Below, in pieces: positions 7,003 through 15,619 of a stretch of 64,000 nt of DNA. Within the stretch, counting starts at the first letter, position 1. The number at the start of each line of letters is the position of its first letter. Source of the stretch: Nesterenkonia sandarakina (GTDB taxonomy: Bacteria > Actinomycetota > Actinomycetes > Actinomycetales > Micrococcaceae). A program made the translations under genes and the position numbers. The stretch covers positions 39,099 through 103,098 of the forward strand of contig NZ_JACCFQ010000002.1 of NCBI RefSeq assembly GCF_013410215.1, written 5' to 3'. Below the pieces are notes generated by a model. It saw only the letters and a program-made list of their open reading frames with translations, did no database searches and had not been told where the DNA came from.

Positions 7003-8125
7003 CATTATTAGTCGTGAAGAGTGGGGCGCTACCCAGGTCGATGGGAATGGAAGTCGACAGCCTTCGAACCTCGTCAGGGTTCTCCACCACTCGGCTGGGC
7101 CGACCCCTTCAACGGGAAACAGCCTGTCTGCCGACATCGCCGTCGTCCAGAACCTTGAGGTTATTGGGCAAAACCGGTTCGAGCGTGGGATTTCATATAC
7201 CTTCATTGTGACCCCCGCTGGACGAGTCTTCGAAGGTCACTCGATTGGTCGGGTCGGCACTCACACACTGGGCCAGAACTCTACCGGCGCCGGTATCTGC
7301 ATTCCCGGCGATTACACCTCGCAGGACATCTCGACCGCCGCTGAAAATGCGCTGATCGAACTGCTCCAGGAGGGTGTGGACAGAGGCTGGTGGACTAGCT
7401 CATCCATCAGTGGTGGACATCGGGACTACGTCGCAGGGGAATGCCCAGGAGACATCCTGTACTCCCGGATCGATGAGATCAATGCTCGCGCGCAGGGGGG
7501 ATCACCCGACCCCGGCGACCCGGATGATGACAACGGTGGTGGCGTCACCCCGGGGCCGTTCACCGGTTTTATCCGTGCCACCGCCGATGGTGATCTCCGT
7601 GTAGGACCCTCTTCCAGCAGCAGCTTCGTACGGACTGTCCTTGAGGGCCAGATCATGCTTGCCGCAGAAGGAGAGGCAGAGTGGTGGACTCGAGTCGGCG
7701 ATTATTGGTTCCCCAACCGCCGGGTGCAGTCCAGCGGTGGCGTGGTTGCTCGCGGACTTCTGCACGGACAGTGGCCAGACCGAGACATGCGTGTCGTCGG
7801 AGAGATCGGCACCGAAGCTGACTTCGCTTGGCGGGAACTACTCGCGCAGGTGGGCTTCAACACGGGCAACGCATACCTGGACCGCCACGCCTGGCTGGGT
7901 TCACGAGGGTACTCCGGAGCGCACACACAGCGCCTCCAGCAGTTCCTCCGGGATCGGATCGATCCCAACGACGGCCTGCCCTTCTACCGAAACGCAGCGG
8001 GTACAGGTCCTGGTGAAGTGGACAACTCCAGGGGTCCGCGCACAAATCAGGGAGAGATCCGTTTCCTGAACTGGCAGCGAGAGTTCTTCGACAACGTTGA
8101 ATACTACTCACACTATTCTTCGTAA
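6995..8125 (+). CDS. phage-type N-acetylmuramoyl-L-alanine amidase (endolysin)
   Basis: The start is the ATG at 6995 with GAGG 6 nt upstream; 376 residues, no signal peptide, consistent with holin-dependent release. An Amidase_2/PGRP catalytic domain spans about 1-165, with candidate zinc ligands His31/His32 (VLHHSAG), His142 and Cys150 (GGHRDYVAGECPG). An acidic Pro/Gly linker follows (PDPGDPDDDNGGG). Then come an SH3-like segment (about 190-245, DLRVGPSSSSSFVRTV) and a C-terminal domain with WLGSRGYSG, GLPFY and FLNWQREFFD, which resembles wall-binding modules of actinophage lysins. It cleaves the MurNAc-L-Ala bond of peptidoglycan. Confidence 0.9.
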   Translation: MVNIISREEWGATQVDGNGSRQPSNLVRVLHHSAGPTPSTGNSLSADIAVVQNLEVIGQNRFERGISYTFIVTPAGRVFEGHSIGRVGTHTLGQNSTGAGICIPGDYTSQDISTAAENALIELLQEGVDRGWWTSSSISGGHRDYVAGECPGDILYSRIDEINARAQGGSPDPGDPDDDNGGGVTPGPFTGFIRATADGDLRVGPSSSSSFVRTVLEGQIMLAAEGEAEWWTRVGDYWFPNRRVQSSGGVVARGLLHGQWPDRDMRVVGEIGTEADFAWRELLAQVGFNTGNAYLDRHAWLGSRGYSGAHTQRLQQFLRDRIDPNDGLPFYRNAAGTGPGEVDNSRGPRTNQGEIRFLNWQREFFDNVEYYSHYSS

Positions 8126-8158
8126 ATCGAATAATAGTGAGGCTGCATAAATAAATCT

Positions 8159-8199
8159 TGGTGGCCCAGTACGTGAAACTTGCACCTACTGGGCCACCA
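8159..8199 (+). terminator. terminator of lysis cassette
   Basis: TGGTGGCCCAGT (8159-8170) pairs perfectly with ACTGGGCCACCA (8188-8199) across a 17-nt loop, 33 nt after the endolysin stop. A short T-rich stretch (TGTCTTTTC) follows. Confidence 0.75.
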
Positions 8200-8589
8200 G
8201 GTGTCTTTTCGCTTTGGATACTGAAACCACACTTTGATTATTAAAGGCCTCCCAGAGCATTCGTCCGGTAAGGCCCCAGCCCTTGTCCAGATGCCCCGGT
8301 GTCGCTGCTGTCAGCTCGCTAGCCTTGACCCCTTCGGCACGCCATCCGACTAGGACATCGTCTTTGCTCTCAAATCGGGAGTAACCCCTAAATCGGTGGT
8401 CGCGAGACGAGTGTCGCCGAGCGTAAGGGAGTGCCGGGGAAGCAATCTGGTAGAGGACTACTAGGCCTAAGTGACCAGTTAGTTGTCACAGCGAAATATT
8501 TCCGTCGACAAGTGAGCTGAGTTACTCTGAACGAGTCGCGGTCGAGGTCCTCGAACGCGATCAAACCATTGTGACGAGGAGTCCCTCTG
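8200..8589. other. spacer after lysis cassette
   Basis: I see no gene here. The right part is the upstream region of the CHRD protein gene, with GAGGAG (about 8577) as its ribosome site. No clear -35/-10 pair stands out. Confidence 0.3.
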
Positions 8590-9411
8590 ATGCGTAAATC
8601 CAAATTCTTCGCAGTCCCGACACTGGCCTTAGGAGCGATGCTCCTCAGCGCTGGCCCCGCAATGGCCCACTCCGGCCATGGCCCCGAGACCGACGGCGCC
8701 GCCACCCTTGATGAGAGCCAGACCTGGTCCTCCCAGGCGTCCCTGGCGTCCTTGAACAACAGCGGAACCATCGGCGATGTCCTGATCGAGGGCCAGGGCA
8801 ACCAGGCCACGGTCTACATGACAGTCGAAGGCGCCGCCGAGACCTTCATGGACGGGCCTTTCCCCCATGCCCAGCACATCCACTTCGGCGCCCAGGGTGT
8901 TTGCCCACCAGACAGCGCGGACCAGAACGGCGACGGTGCGGTCAACGTCGAAGAAGGCGCACCCTTCTACGGCGGCATCGGATCCTCGCTGACCATCGAG
9001 GGTGACACCTCGGCCGATTCAGCTCTGGCCGTGGAGCGCTTCCCCGGTGGCAGCAGCTACACCTACGAACGGACTATCGAGCTTCCTGATGACGTAGTGG
9101 ACTCCATTTCGAGTGGCACCGGCGTCGTCGTGGTCCACGGTGTCGATCCAACACTCCTGAGTGAGGAGGCCGCGAATGCTCCCTCGGAGCTTGATGAGTC
9201 GCTGCCCCTGGCCGCGACCCTGCCCGCAGCCTGTGGCACGCTGCTTGCCTCGCAGATGGAGCAGATGCCTGAGGGGGGCGCTGACACCGGCGTGGCTGGC
9301 GGAAGCTCTGAGGGTACCGGGATGGCCCTGGCAGCAGGTGGTGGAGCCCTGGCTTTGGGCGCCATCGGTGCCGGCGCCTACGTGATGCGTAAGCGCACCA
9401 GCGAATCGTGA
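8590..9411 (+). CDS. secreted CHRD-domain protein with C-terminal membrane anchor
   Basis: The product has 273 residues. A Sec signal spans residues 1-26 (MRKSKFFAVPTLALGAMLLSAGPAMA). A CHRD-like beta domain follows (TVYMTVEGAAETFMDGPFPHAQHIHFGAQGVCP, with the His-rich segment typical of CHRD proteins), then a Gly/Ser linker and a C-terminal helix (GMALAAGGGALALGAIGAGAYVM) ending in RKRTSES, so the domain is displayed outside and anchored. CHRD domains occur in extracytoplasmic proteins of unclear function. The ribosome site is GAGGAG. It is monocistronic, with a terminator at 9486-9530. Confidence 0.8.
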   Translation: MRKSKFFAVPTLALGAMLLSAGPAMAHSGHGPETDGAATLDESQTWSSQASLASLNNSGTIGDVLIEGQGNQATVYMTVEGAAETFMDGPFPHAQHIHFGAQGVCPPDSADQNGDGAVNVEEGAPFYGGIGSSLTIEGDTSADSALAVERFPGGSSYTYERTIELPDDVVDSISSGTGVVVVHGVDPTLLSEEAANAPSELDESLPLAATLPAACGTLLASQMEQMPEGGADTGVAGGSSEGTGMALAAGGGALALGAIGAGAYVMRKRTSES

Positions 9412-9485
9412 TCTCGAGCCGACAAGGGTAGACTCGCCCCAAGTGACTCACGTCACCTGAGTAATGAGATTATTCGCAGGTGCGA

Positions 9486-9530
9486 AGTAGTGGCCTCGCG
9501 GGACTTCAATAGTCCTGTGGGGCCACTACT
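9486..9530 (+). terminator. strong terminator hairpin
   Basis: AGTAGTGGCC (9486-9495) pairs with GGCCACTACT (9521-9530). Further partial pairing inside (GGGACT/AGTCCT) brings the loop down to a few bases. It lies 75 nt after the CHRD gene stop. Confidence 0.7.
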
Positions 9531-9641
9531 GTTCTATCACTCTTGGCGCTGCTTACCACCCTGTTGCCGAAGCGTCCGTGGCGTCTATTTCTCGACGGAT
9601 ATACCCGACATGGGTCAGTAGGGCGGAGCAACAAAGCAGCT

Positions 9642-9667
9642 GCGCGTAAGCCGATCCTTGAGCGTGC
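9642..9667. repeat. REP-like dispersed repeat, copy 1 (half unit)
   Basis: A 26-bp half unit beginning GCGCGTAAGCCGATCC and ending GCGTGC. It is the leftmost copy of the family that becomes dense between 17 and 36 kb. Confidence 0.6.
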
Positions 9668-9931
9668 ATCACGCGCGGCACTGTAGTCATACTTGAGGCC
9701 ACGGCTCACCTCTCGGATCGGAGCGGACAGATCATAGAGCCAAGTGGTTCCTGACCCGCGCCGCGGGTCGAATCAGCTCGGGCAGGTCCAGCCCACGGGT
9801 TCTATGGTTAATACCGAAGCACCAACCCTGATGAGTCAAAAACGTATCCCGGCGACACTTCCCTCCCCTCGACCGGTGAAACCCTCGGTTCAGCCCTACG
9901 CATGCCTCTCCTCGGCATTGCCTACGTTCGT

Positions 9932-10042
9932 CTACGGGGTAGCTGGGCGTTCGATTCCCCGGCTTACACCACGGAACTGGCGGGATTGACCCCAATGGAG
10001 TACGAAGCAATCATGAGCCCCGGCGTCGCTCTCGCGGCGTGA
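9932..10042 (+). pseudogene. possible IS3-type transposase C-terminal fragment
   Basis: The last 22 codons before TGA 10040-10042 encode ELAGLTPMEYEAIM followed by a short Ala-rich tail, which is the kind of ending seen in IS3 OrfB proteins. No catalytic DDE region or inverted repeats are found nearby, so this would be only a relic. Confidence 0.25.
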
Positions 10043-10092
10043 CTTTAACTGTCACCTATCGGTGCGGCAGACCCTGTAAGAAGTTCGATCCG

Positions 10093-10575
10093 ATGATGTC
10101 GACTGTGGTCTCCCACAACGCAGCGGCGTTCTTCGCGTTACGAGCGGCACCGGAGGGCTTGCGTACTGCCGGAGGGTATGCCTCACGCAGTGAGTACTGG
10201 TGGGTTGCCCTTGCACAGTTCGTCCTCTATCTCGTCCTTGCCGGGATCTACGCAGCAGTCTTCACAAGCCTCCTCGATGGTTCTCCGAATCTTGAGACCT
10301 ACAACACCGGGATGAGTGCGGGATTTGAAGCTGAGGGTGGCGCAGCCGTGGCCCTGATGGCGATCAGCCTGGTCAACCTCGGCGTAGCTCTTGCGCTTCT
10401 GATCCCCACCTTGTCAGTGACATGGCGTCGCCTCCATGACGCGGGGTTCCCCGGCCCTTTCTACTTCTTGGCCCTCATCCCTGTCATCGGTCCTATTCTG
10501 CTGCTGGTCTTTTTGGCGTTCCCCACCCGCCAAGAACGACACAAAACCATCTGGACAGACCCGATCAACGACTAG
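10093..10575 (+). CDS. DUF805 membrane protein
   Basis: The start is taken at the ATG at 10093 (double ATG), since the upstream extension does not fit the family; 160 residues. It shows the DUF805 hallmarks: YASRSEYWW near the N-terminus, several hydrophobic helices, then TWRRLHDAGFPGPFYFLALIPVIGPILLLVFLAFPT. These are small integral membrane proteins of unknown function, widespread in bacteria. It appears monocistronic. The ribosome site is weak. Confidence 0.85.
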   Translation: MMSTVVSHNAAAFFALRAAPEGLRTAGGYASRSEYWWVALAQFVLYLVLAGIYAAVFTSLLDGSPNLETYNTGMSAGFEAEGGAAVALMAISLVNLGVALALLIPTLSVTWRRLHDAGFPGPFYFLALIPVIGPILLLVFLAFPTRQERHKTIWTDPIND

Positions 10576-10999
10576 GGCAGGCCCCCAAGCGAGTTACGAA
10601 GCAACCGGGCCTCACACGGTGGGGCGCAGGCTCTGAAGCCTCCATGTTCTGTCGTGCAGATGACTCCCCAGACGAAGTCGATCCAGAAAGGTCAATGAGG
10701 TGCACGGAAACTCATTCCTCAGCAGGCCGCCAAGTCAGCGTGGCGTGGTCCGATCTCGCCCTCAGCGCTAGGGGTACTAGGCACCCGTGTGGTTCGGGTC
10801 TACGGTGCACAGTCGGAACGCGCATCTAATCGTCGACTTCACTTTGGACAGCCTCGCGACCCTCGACGCCTACTCTGTCCAGCGGGTTCACAGGTATGCC
10901 CCAGGGACGGAGGCGACGTATCGGCCACCACCTTGCGAGACGCTACAGGGGATGGGTCTGTCTCACGATCCGACCCCGGTTCTGCACCAGGACCAGCTG
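10576..10999. other. spacer between convergent genes
   Basis: Several open frames cross this stretch, but none has a ribosome site, a recognisable domain or coding-like composition. The spacer separates the convergent DUF805 and YdcF genes. No clear terminator hairpin was picked out. Confidence 0.3.
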
Positions 11000-12061
11000 T
11001 TACTGTGGCGCCACTACGGCCGAGAGGAACGCGACGGCAGCGACACTGAGAGCCCCTATGAGAACCACCGCAGCAATGTGGAATCGCAGCTGGTCACGCA
11101 GGATCCCGATAAACTCTCGGATCACGGCACTGGGCAAGAAGTACCATGCCGTTTTCGCCCCGATGACGTGTGCCCGCATGCCCAGCTGTCGGGTCAGGAG
11201 AGCAGCTCGAAATGCGTGATAGCTGCTGGTGACCACCAACACGGGAGACTGTGGGTCCGATACCAGCGCGCGGGAGAACTCGAGGTTCTCTGCTGTATTT
11301 CTTGACGCCGTCTCTGGGATGACCTGGTCCGGTTCAGTGCCCTGGCCGATCAGGTAATCACGCATCGCCTGACCTTCAGGCACTGGTTCGTCCGGGCCCT
11401 GTCCACCACTGGTGACCAGCAGCGGCGCCTCGTATCGGCGCTGTGCCTCTAAGCCCTTGTCCAATCTGCCTGCCAGCAATGGCGGGACCCGACCGTCGAT
11501 CAGACCTGCCCCAAGCACGATGACCGCCTCCGGGGTGAGTCGGACCGGTCTCCATCGGTACAGCAGAGAAGCCACCAGAAAGACCGCGAAGCAGAATCCG
11601 AAGTACCCCACCAGCAGCGTGACGGCCAGGTGCAGTCCATAGCGGATCAAGTAGCCCACATCGTCGCGGACGATCCCGTCGGGTTCAAGCAGCCGCAAAG
11701 TCGTCGGAAGAACCACCAAGGCTACGCCCCCGAGCAGAGCCAGAGCGTTACCGAGAGAGCGGCTCTCCCGCCGAAGCACGGTCACCCCGCTCCACAGGAG
11801 AAACACAGTCAAGACCGGGTAACCCAGGACGTTGCCTGCCACCAGGATCACCAGCACGGTGACGCCAGTGCCCAGGAGCACCCCCGAGTGTCCAAGCTCC
11901 AGCGCGAGGAATCCACCAGCGACCAAAGCGATCAGCGCTGCGGCCATTCCCAGGATGAACGCCCCGAGCCGGCGGCCGTCCCGGACGTACTTCCCCAACC
12001 CCCAGCCTGCTGCTACGACACCCAACAGCAGCGCAATCCCCCACACCCAGGACAGCGTCAT
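11000..12061 (-). CDS. YdcF-family (DUF218) membrane protein
   Basis: The product has 353 residues. About five hydrophobic helices come first (residues 1-175). They are followed by a DUF218 domain with AVIVLGAGLIDGRVPPLLAGRLDKGLEA, PLLVTSGGQG and VLVVTSSYHAFRAALL, and a final helix at the C-terminus. DUF218 proteins have a Rossmann-like fold; some (ElyC/SanA) act in envelope or lipid-carrier metabolism. It overlaps the stop of the lipoprotein gene at 12058-12516 by 4 nt (ATGA), so the two form an operon. Confidence 0.9.
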   Translation of the reverse strand: MTLSWVWGIALLLGVVAAGWGLGKYVRDGRRLGAFILGMAAALIALVAGGFLALELGHSGVLLGTGVTVLVILVAGNVLGYPVLTVFLLWSGVTVLRRESRSLGNALALLGGVALVVLPTTLRLLEPDGIVRDDVGYLIRYGLHLAVTLLVGYFGFCFAVFLVASLLYRWRPVRLTPEAVIVLGAGLIDGRVPPLLAGRLDKGLEAQRRYEAPLLVTSGGQGPDEPVPEGQAMRDYLIGQGTEPDQVIPETASRNTAENLEFSRALVSDPQSPVLVVTSSYHAFRAALLTRQLGMRAHVIGAKTAWYFLPSAVIREFIGILRDQLRFHIAAVVLIGALSVAAVAFLSAVVAPQ

Positions 12062-12516
12062 CCCTGGTCATCCTGAGCCGGGACGGTGGCGCTGCATTCC
12101 ACGGCTTCACCAGGAGCGCTTGATTCTGCTTCCACCAACGTTTCAGAGTCATCGATGATCACAGCGCATCCCAGGACGACGCCGGGGACACCAGCAACAG
12201 AGACCGACACGTCGTCATCGACTCGACCGAGTGTTTCAAACTGTGCCGGTTCAGAGCTCTCAGTCACGGTGGTCGCAACGGTCTCTTGCTCGCTGAGACC
12301 TGTTTCACGCCATTGGTACTCAACGCGCAGGTTCTCGCTCCCAGCCTCTCCTGAAACCGTGTGGATTTCGTAGGTCACCGCGCGTGAGTCCTCGAAGAAA
12401 CCGCAGCTGCTCAGAGCGAGACCAAGGGTCATCCCCACGACGCTGATGGAGATGCCGGATCGCATCTTCTTGGTCGCTGTTGGGCCTGTGTGCCCGTAGG
12501 TGCTGATGACGGTCAT
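12058..12516 (-). CDS. MmpS-like lipoprotein
   Basis: The start is the ATG at 12516, 7 nt after GAGGAG; the ATG two codons upstream is too close to that site. The product has 152 residues. After a 17-residue polar lead there is a signal (MRSGISISVVGMTLGLALSSC) ending in a lipobox Cys. The rest resembles MmpS-type accessory domains: VTYEIHTVSGEAGSENLRVEYQW near the start and VVLGCAVIIDDS near the end, with two Cys (in GCAV and ECSA) able to form a disulfide. MmpS proteins usually support MmpL exporters; none is seen here, so the role is open. Confidence 0.6.
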   Translation of the reverse strand: MTVISTYGHTGPTATKKMRSGISISVVGMTLGLALSSCGFFEDSRAVTYEIHTVSGEAGSENLRVEYQWRETGLSEQETVATTVTESSEPAQFETLGRVDDDVSVSVAGVPGVVLGCAVIIDDSETLVEAESSAPGEAVECSATVPAQDDQG

Positions 12517-12692
12517 GCTCATTCTCCTCAGATGCTCATCGGTGGCCCGCGATGACTGGACGCGGGTGGGTTTGAAGAAGGGGTGCCTGATCTCAGGCGC
12601 CTAGAGGACGCGGGGCACCTGTGTGCGAGGACCTTGATGGGATCTCGTCGTTGGTGCCGAGGCGTCGGCGCTGCCGGTCTTTGCTTGTCTCG

Positions 12693-13556
12693 TTAGGCGT
12701 CACTGCGCGTGAAGCGCAGCGCTCCCAGTGTGAGTGGGACGCCCACCCAGATCAGTAGGCCGATACCTGCCTGCCAAGGCTCTAAGGCTGCGATGAGGCC
12801 ACCCTGACCAGTCCCTGGGTTGACAAGAGTGTTCACCAGGTTCGTGTACTCGACCTGCAGCAGGGTCTCTACCCAGGCGGCGCCACCGGTGATGTCATAG
12901 AGGATCACCGTCACGATCTGCATCACGAACAGAATGATTGCCAGTACGACGATGCCTCCGGCCGCGCTGCGCAGCAGCACTCCTAAGCCGAAGCCCAGCA
13001 GCGCGGTCAGCGTCACCGTGGCCCAGGTCGCGGCGTACATCGCAGCGATCTCAGCATCGAAGATGTCCCCCGGGCTCAATGACTCAGCGATAAAGCTGGT
13101 CAGCAGGTGACTCGCTACGACTAGAATGGCCGCCACTACAGCCGCCCACATCACAAGAGCCACAGCCTTAGCACTGAGCAACAGTGATCGCCGCGGCACT
13201 ACGGTCACACTTGATCGGATAGCCCCGGTGGAGCACTCCGTGGAGATTGCGATCACACCAAGAGAGCCCAGTAAGAACATGGCGAAGTAGCTGCCGGCTT
13301 GGCCCTGGGTCGCTACCTCCATGGCGTCGCCAGCGCTGCCGGGATTATCGGCCATAAGGTGCTGGACGGAGAACGCCACCACACCGGCCATGAAACCGCC
13401 CAGGCCGATGGTGATGACCGAGAGCCACCAGCAGGTGCGCAGCGCGTTGAGCTTGACGATCTCTGATCGGATGGCCCCAGTCAGGCTTACCCCGGGGGAT
13501 GTGGTGTCTACGGAGAAAGTCCGCGCAGCTGCAGTGTTGGTATGTGTGGGGTTCAC
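12693..13556 (-). CDS. ABC-2 type transporter permease
   Basis: This 287-residue protein has six hydrophobic helices. The N-terminal segment SLTGAIRSEIVKLNALRTCWW precedes helix 1, as is usual for ABC-2 permeases that partner a DrrA/CcmA-type ATPase. It overlaps the ATPase gene stop by 4 nt, so the two form one exporter. Substrate unknown; antibiotic or lipid export are common roles. It is the last gene of a PadR / HAAS / ATPase / permease cluster. Confidence 0.9.
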   Translation of the reverse strand: MNPTHTNTAAARTFSVDTTSPGVSLTGAIRSEIVKLNALRTCWWLSVITIGLGGFMAGVVAFSVQHLMADNPGSAGDAMEVATQGQAGSYFAMFLLGSLGVIAISTECSTGAIRSSVTVVPRRSLLLSAKAVALVMWAAVVAAILVVASHLLTSFIAESLSPGDIFDAEIAAMYAATWATVTLTALLGFGLGVLLRSAAGGIVVLAIILFVMQIVTVILYDITGGAAWVETLLQVEYTNLVNTLVNPGTGQGGLIAALEPWQAGIGLLIWVGVPLTLGALRFTRSDA

Positions 13557-14506
13557 TGTGTGACCTCCTGCTGGGTGGCTTCCTGCTGGGTGGCCTCCTG
13601 GGTGGTGCCGCCGGAGCGGTATTCAACGTGGTCGCCGGTGAGTTTCATGTATTGGTCCTCGAGGCTGGTCTCCTGCGGGGCTAGCTCGTGGAGCACGACC
13701 TGGGTATCTAGTGCGCGGCGTCCGATGATGCGGGGGTCCAGCCCACCGACCTTCAGGGTCTCTGCATCCAGGTGGGTGATGGTCACACCGTCAGCGCTCA
13801 GGGCATTGGCCAGATCAGCGGCCTGCTCTGTGCGCACCAAGACCTGCTGATCTTCTGCGTCGAGGAGCTCATGGATAGGAGCGTCGGCGATGAGACGTCC
13901 GCGACCCAGGACGATCAGGTGATCTGCTGTCTGAGACATTTCGCTCATCAGATGCGAGGAGAAGAAGACCGTACGGCCTTCAGCAGCCATATCTCGGGCC
14001 AGGCGGCGCACCCAGCGCACACCTTCGGGGTCAAGCCCATTGACAGGTTCATCGAAGATCAACACCGCAGGGTCTCCCAAGAGCGCCGCGGCGATCCCCA
14101 GCCGCTGGTTCATACCCAGGGAGTAGCCCTTGATGCGTTTGCCGGCTGCCTCGCCCAGGCCGGTGAGGTCGATGACCTCTTGGACCCGTTTGTTGCTGAT
14201 CTTGTGGGTTGCAGCGAGGGCTTTCAGGTGCGCCTTGCCGGTGCGCCCCGGGTGGGTGGCCCCGGCGTCGAGGACGGCGCCCACGGTGCGCATCGGCGCT
14301 TTGTGCTGGGCGTAGGGTTTTCCATCGATCGTGATGGATCCAGAGGTCGGCCTGTCCAGGCCCACCCCCATGCGCATCGTGGTGGACTTCCCGGAACCAT
14401 TCGGACCGAGGAAGCCTGTGACCTTCCCCGGCTGCAGTTGGAAACTGATGCCATCGACTGCGGTCTTTGCTCCGTACCTCTTATGGAGGTTCTCAGCGGT
14501 GATCAA
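13553..14506 (-). CDS. ABC transporter ATP-binding protein
   Basis: The start is TTG 14506, with GGGAG 8 nt upstream; 317 residues. Walker A is GPNGSGKS (34-41). The signature is a variant YSLGMNQRL in place of LSGGQ, and Walker B is AVLIFDEPVNGLDPEG. This belongs to the DrrA/BcrA-type exporter class. The C-terminus carries an in-frame repeat (QEATQ, QEATQ, QEVTQ) encoded by 15-bp DNA repeats at about 13565-13605. Just upstream lie four 8-bp tandem repeats (14520-14551), probably part of its promoter or operator region. Confidence 0.93.
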   Translation of the reverse strand: MITAENLHKRYGAKTAVDGISFQLQPGKVTGFLGPNGSGKSTTMRMGVGLDRPTSGSITIDGKPYAQHKAPMRTVGAVLDAGATHPGRTGKAHLKALAATHKISNKRVQEVIDLTGLGEAAGKRIKGYSLGMNQRLGIAAALLGDPAVLIFDEPVNGLDPEGVRWVRRLARDMAAEGRTVFFSSHLMSEMSQTADHLIVLGRGRLIADAPIHELLDAEDQQVLVRTEQAADLANALSADGVTITHLDAETLKVGGLDPRIIGRRALDTQVVLHELAPQETSLEDQYMKLTGDHVEYRSGGTTQEATQQEATQQEVTQ

Positions 14507-14519
14507 GTGTTCGACTCCC

Positions 14520-14551
14520 TTACTGCTTTACTGCTTTATTGCGTTACTTCG
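14520..14551. repeat. four 8-bp tandem repeats upstream of ABC ATPase
   Basis: TTACTGCT, TTACTGCT, TTATTGCG and TTACTTCG follow one another. They sit 14 bp upstream of the TTG start of the ATPase gene, across its ribosome site and likely promoter. They may be variable or regulator-bound. Confidence 0.6.
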
Positions 14552-14645
14552 TTGCACGTTCTTGTTCGTCGCGTGATTCTGACCCTCAGTAGATACGGGT
14601 CAATGTTCTGAGGTGCGGGCTAGCCGGATCCTGCCCAGGCGAGCC

Positions 14646-15230
14646 TCAAGGTTTCACGGGGTGACGGTCATCTGGTGAGCGTCGTCGAGCCGCGACGCGC
14701 AGCAGGTGAACCATCGGCACCACAAGTAGAACGATGGAGAACAGGCCCGTCAGTAAGATCCAGGCCGGTGCCGGCGAGAACTGCGGGATCGCGTGGGTCG
14801 CAAACAGGAATGCAAACGGTGGGGCGATCGCTGCTGGCCATGCGAGTGTGCCGGCCCAGCGATCGGTCATGGTCCATCGGGGGCCATTCCAGATCATGAT
14901 CACTCCGGCAATCCAGCCCACCACCGGTACGACGAACCCGCCTAGTGATAGAACCAGCACAGAGAGCACGTCGTAGAAGAGGCTGCCATCGGTCCGTCCC
15001 CTGGGTAGGACACCAGCTTCTTCCCGCGCAGCGTCCGCAATCGACTCTGGGGTTCCCAGATCATCGAGCATCTGAAGCACACTGGCTTCATCGGGTGCCT
15101 GCGAGACGGCCTCAGAGAGGTGAGTGTCAATATCACTCAACAGCTCGGCGCGATGTCCCGCAGGTAAGTCGGAGGTGGCCTGTGTTAACCGTTCGCGGTA
15201 GTCGGCAATGAGCCGCTCAGCGTCGTTCAT
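14646..15230 (-). CDS. HAAS-domain (DUF1700-like) membrane protein
   Basis: The start is the ATG at 15230 with AGGAAG 8 nt upstream; 194 residues. The N-terminal HAAS-like helical domain (ADYRERLTQATSDLPAGHRAELLSDIDTHLSEA, LQMLDDLGTPESIADAAREEAG) is followed by four or more hydrophobic helices. In many Gram-positive bacteria such proteins are encoded directly after a PadR regulator and are thought to transmit a membrane signal to it. Here it follows PadR by 41 nt and precedes the ABC exporter. Confidence 0.85.
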   Translation of the reverse strand: MNDAERLIADYRERLTQATSDLPAGHRAELLSDIDTHLSEAVSQAPDEASVLQMLDDLGTPESIADAAREEAGVLPRGRTDGSLFYDVLSVLVLSLGGFVVPVVGWIAGVIMIWNGPRWTMTDRWAGTLAWPAAIAPPFAFLFATHAIPQFSPAPAWILLTGLFSIVLLVVPMVHLLRVAARRRSPDDRHPVKP

Positions 15231-15271
15231 ATCGGTCTTCCTCGAAGTAATCGGTGTAGTCATCGACGGGT

Positions 15272-15619
15272 TCACGCTTGGCCTTTCTGGAGCAGCTGAT
15301 CCACGGCCTCCCGGAAGTGGACCCATTCCTCACGGAACGTCTCCAGAGATCGTTGCCCCTGGTCGGTCAACCGGTAGTACCGGCGCGGGGGGCCCGCGGG
15401 TGATTCCTGCCAGGTGGTGGCCACTAAGCCGTCGTCACGTAGCCGTGAGAGCAATGGGTAGATGGTGCCCTGGCTCGCAGCGAGAGCTTCGGTGTCAGCG
15501 AGATCGCTGACCAACTCGACGGCGTATCGTTCCCGCTCATCTAGCAGGGCCAGCACGCAGAAGACGACGGTGCCGCGCCGCAGCTCTGACATCGACTTCT
15601 TTGCTCGACCAGGTTCCAT
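15272..15619 (-). CDS. PadR-family transcriptional regulator
   Basis: The start is taken at the ATG at 15619 (115 residues); no Shine-Dalgarno site precedes it, so the mRNA may be leaderless, or the ATG nine codons later may be used. The winged helix contains RRGTVVFCVLALLDERERYAVELVSDL, SQGTIYPLLSRLRDDGLV and PRRYYRLTDQGQ, as in PadR-s1 proteins, and a C-terminal dimer helix follows. The region just upstream contains GTAC and CTTGTAACAAG dyads, possible operators for autoregulation. It probably controls the HAAS protein and ABC exporter downstream. Confidence 0.92.
   Translation of the reverse strand: MEPGRAKKSMSELRRGTVVFCVLALLDERERYAVELVSDLADTEALAASQGTIYPLLSRLRDDGLVATTWQESPAGPPRRYYRLTDQGQRSLETFREEWVHFREAVDQLLQKGQA

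Larger units (their letters stand above)
9531..10092. other. spacer with possible transposase remnant
   Basis: No intact gene is seen. An open stretch ending at TGA 10042 on the plus strand reads ELAGLTPMEYEAIMSPGV near its end. This resembles the C-terminus of IS3-type transposases (L-x-P-x-E-Y-E), but the stretch is too short to be sure. One dispersed repeat lies at 9642-9667. Confidence 0.3.

Noticed and set aside
10787..11305. Plus-strand open frame of 172 codons
   Set aside because: It overlaps the C-terminus of the YdcF gene on the other strand, has no ribosome site or domain, and its composition is that of an antisense shadow.
13772..14611. Plus-strand frame across the ABC ATPase
   Set aside because: The ATPase on the minus strand is certain from Walker motifs; the opposite frame shows no domain.
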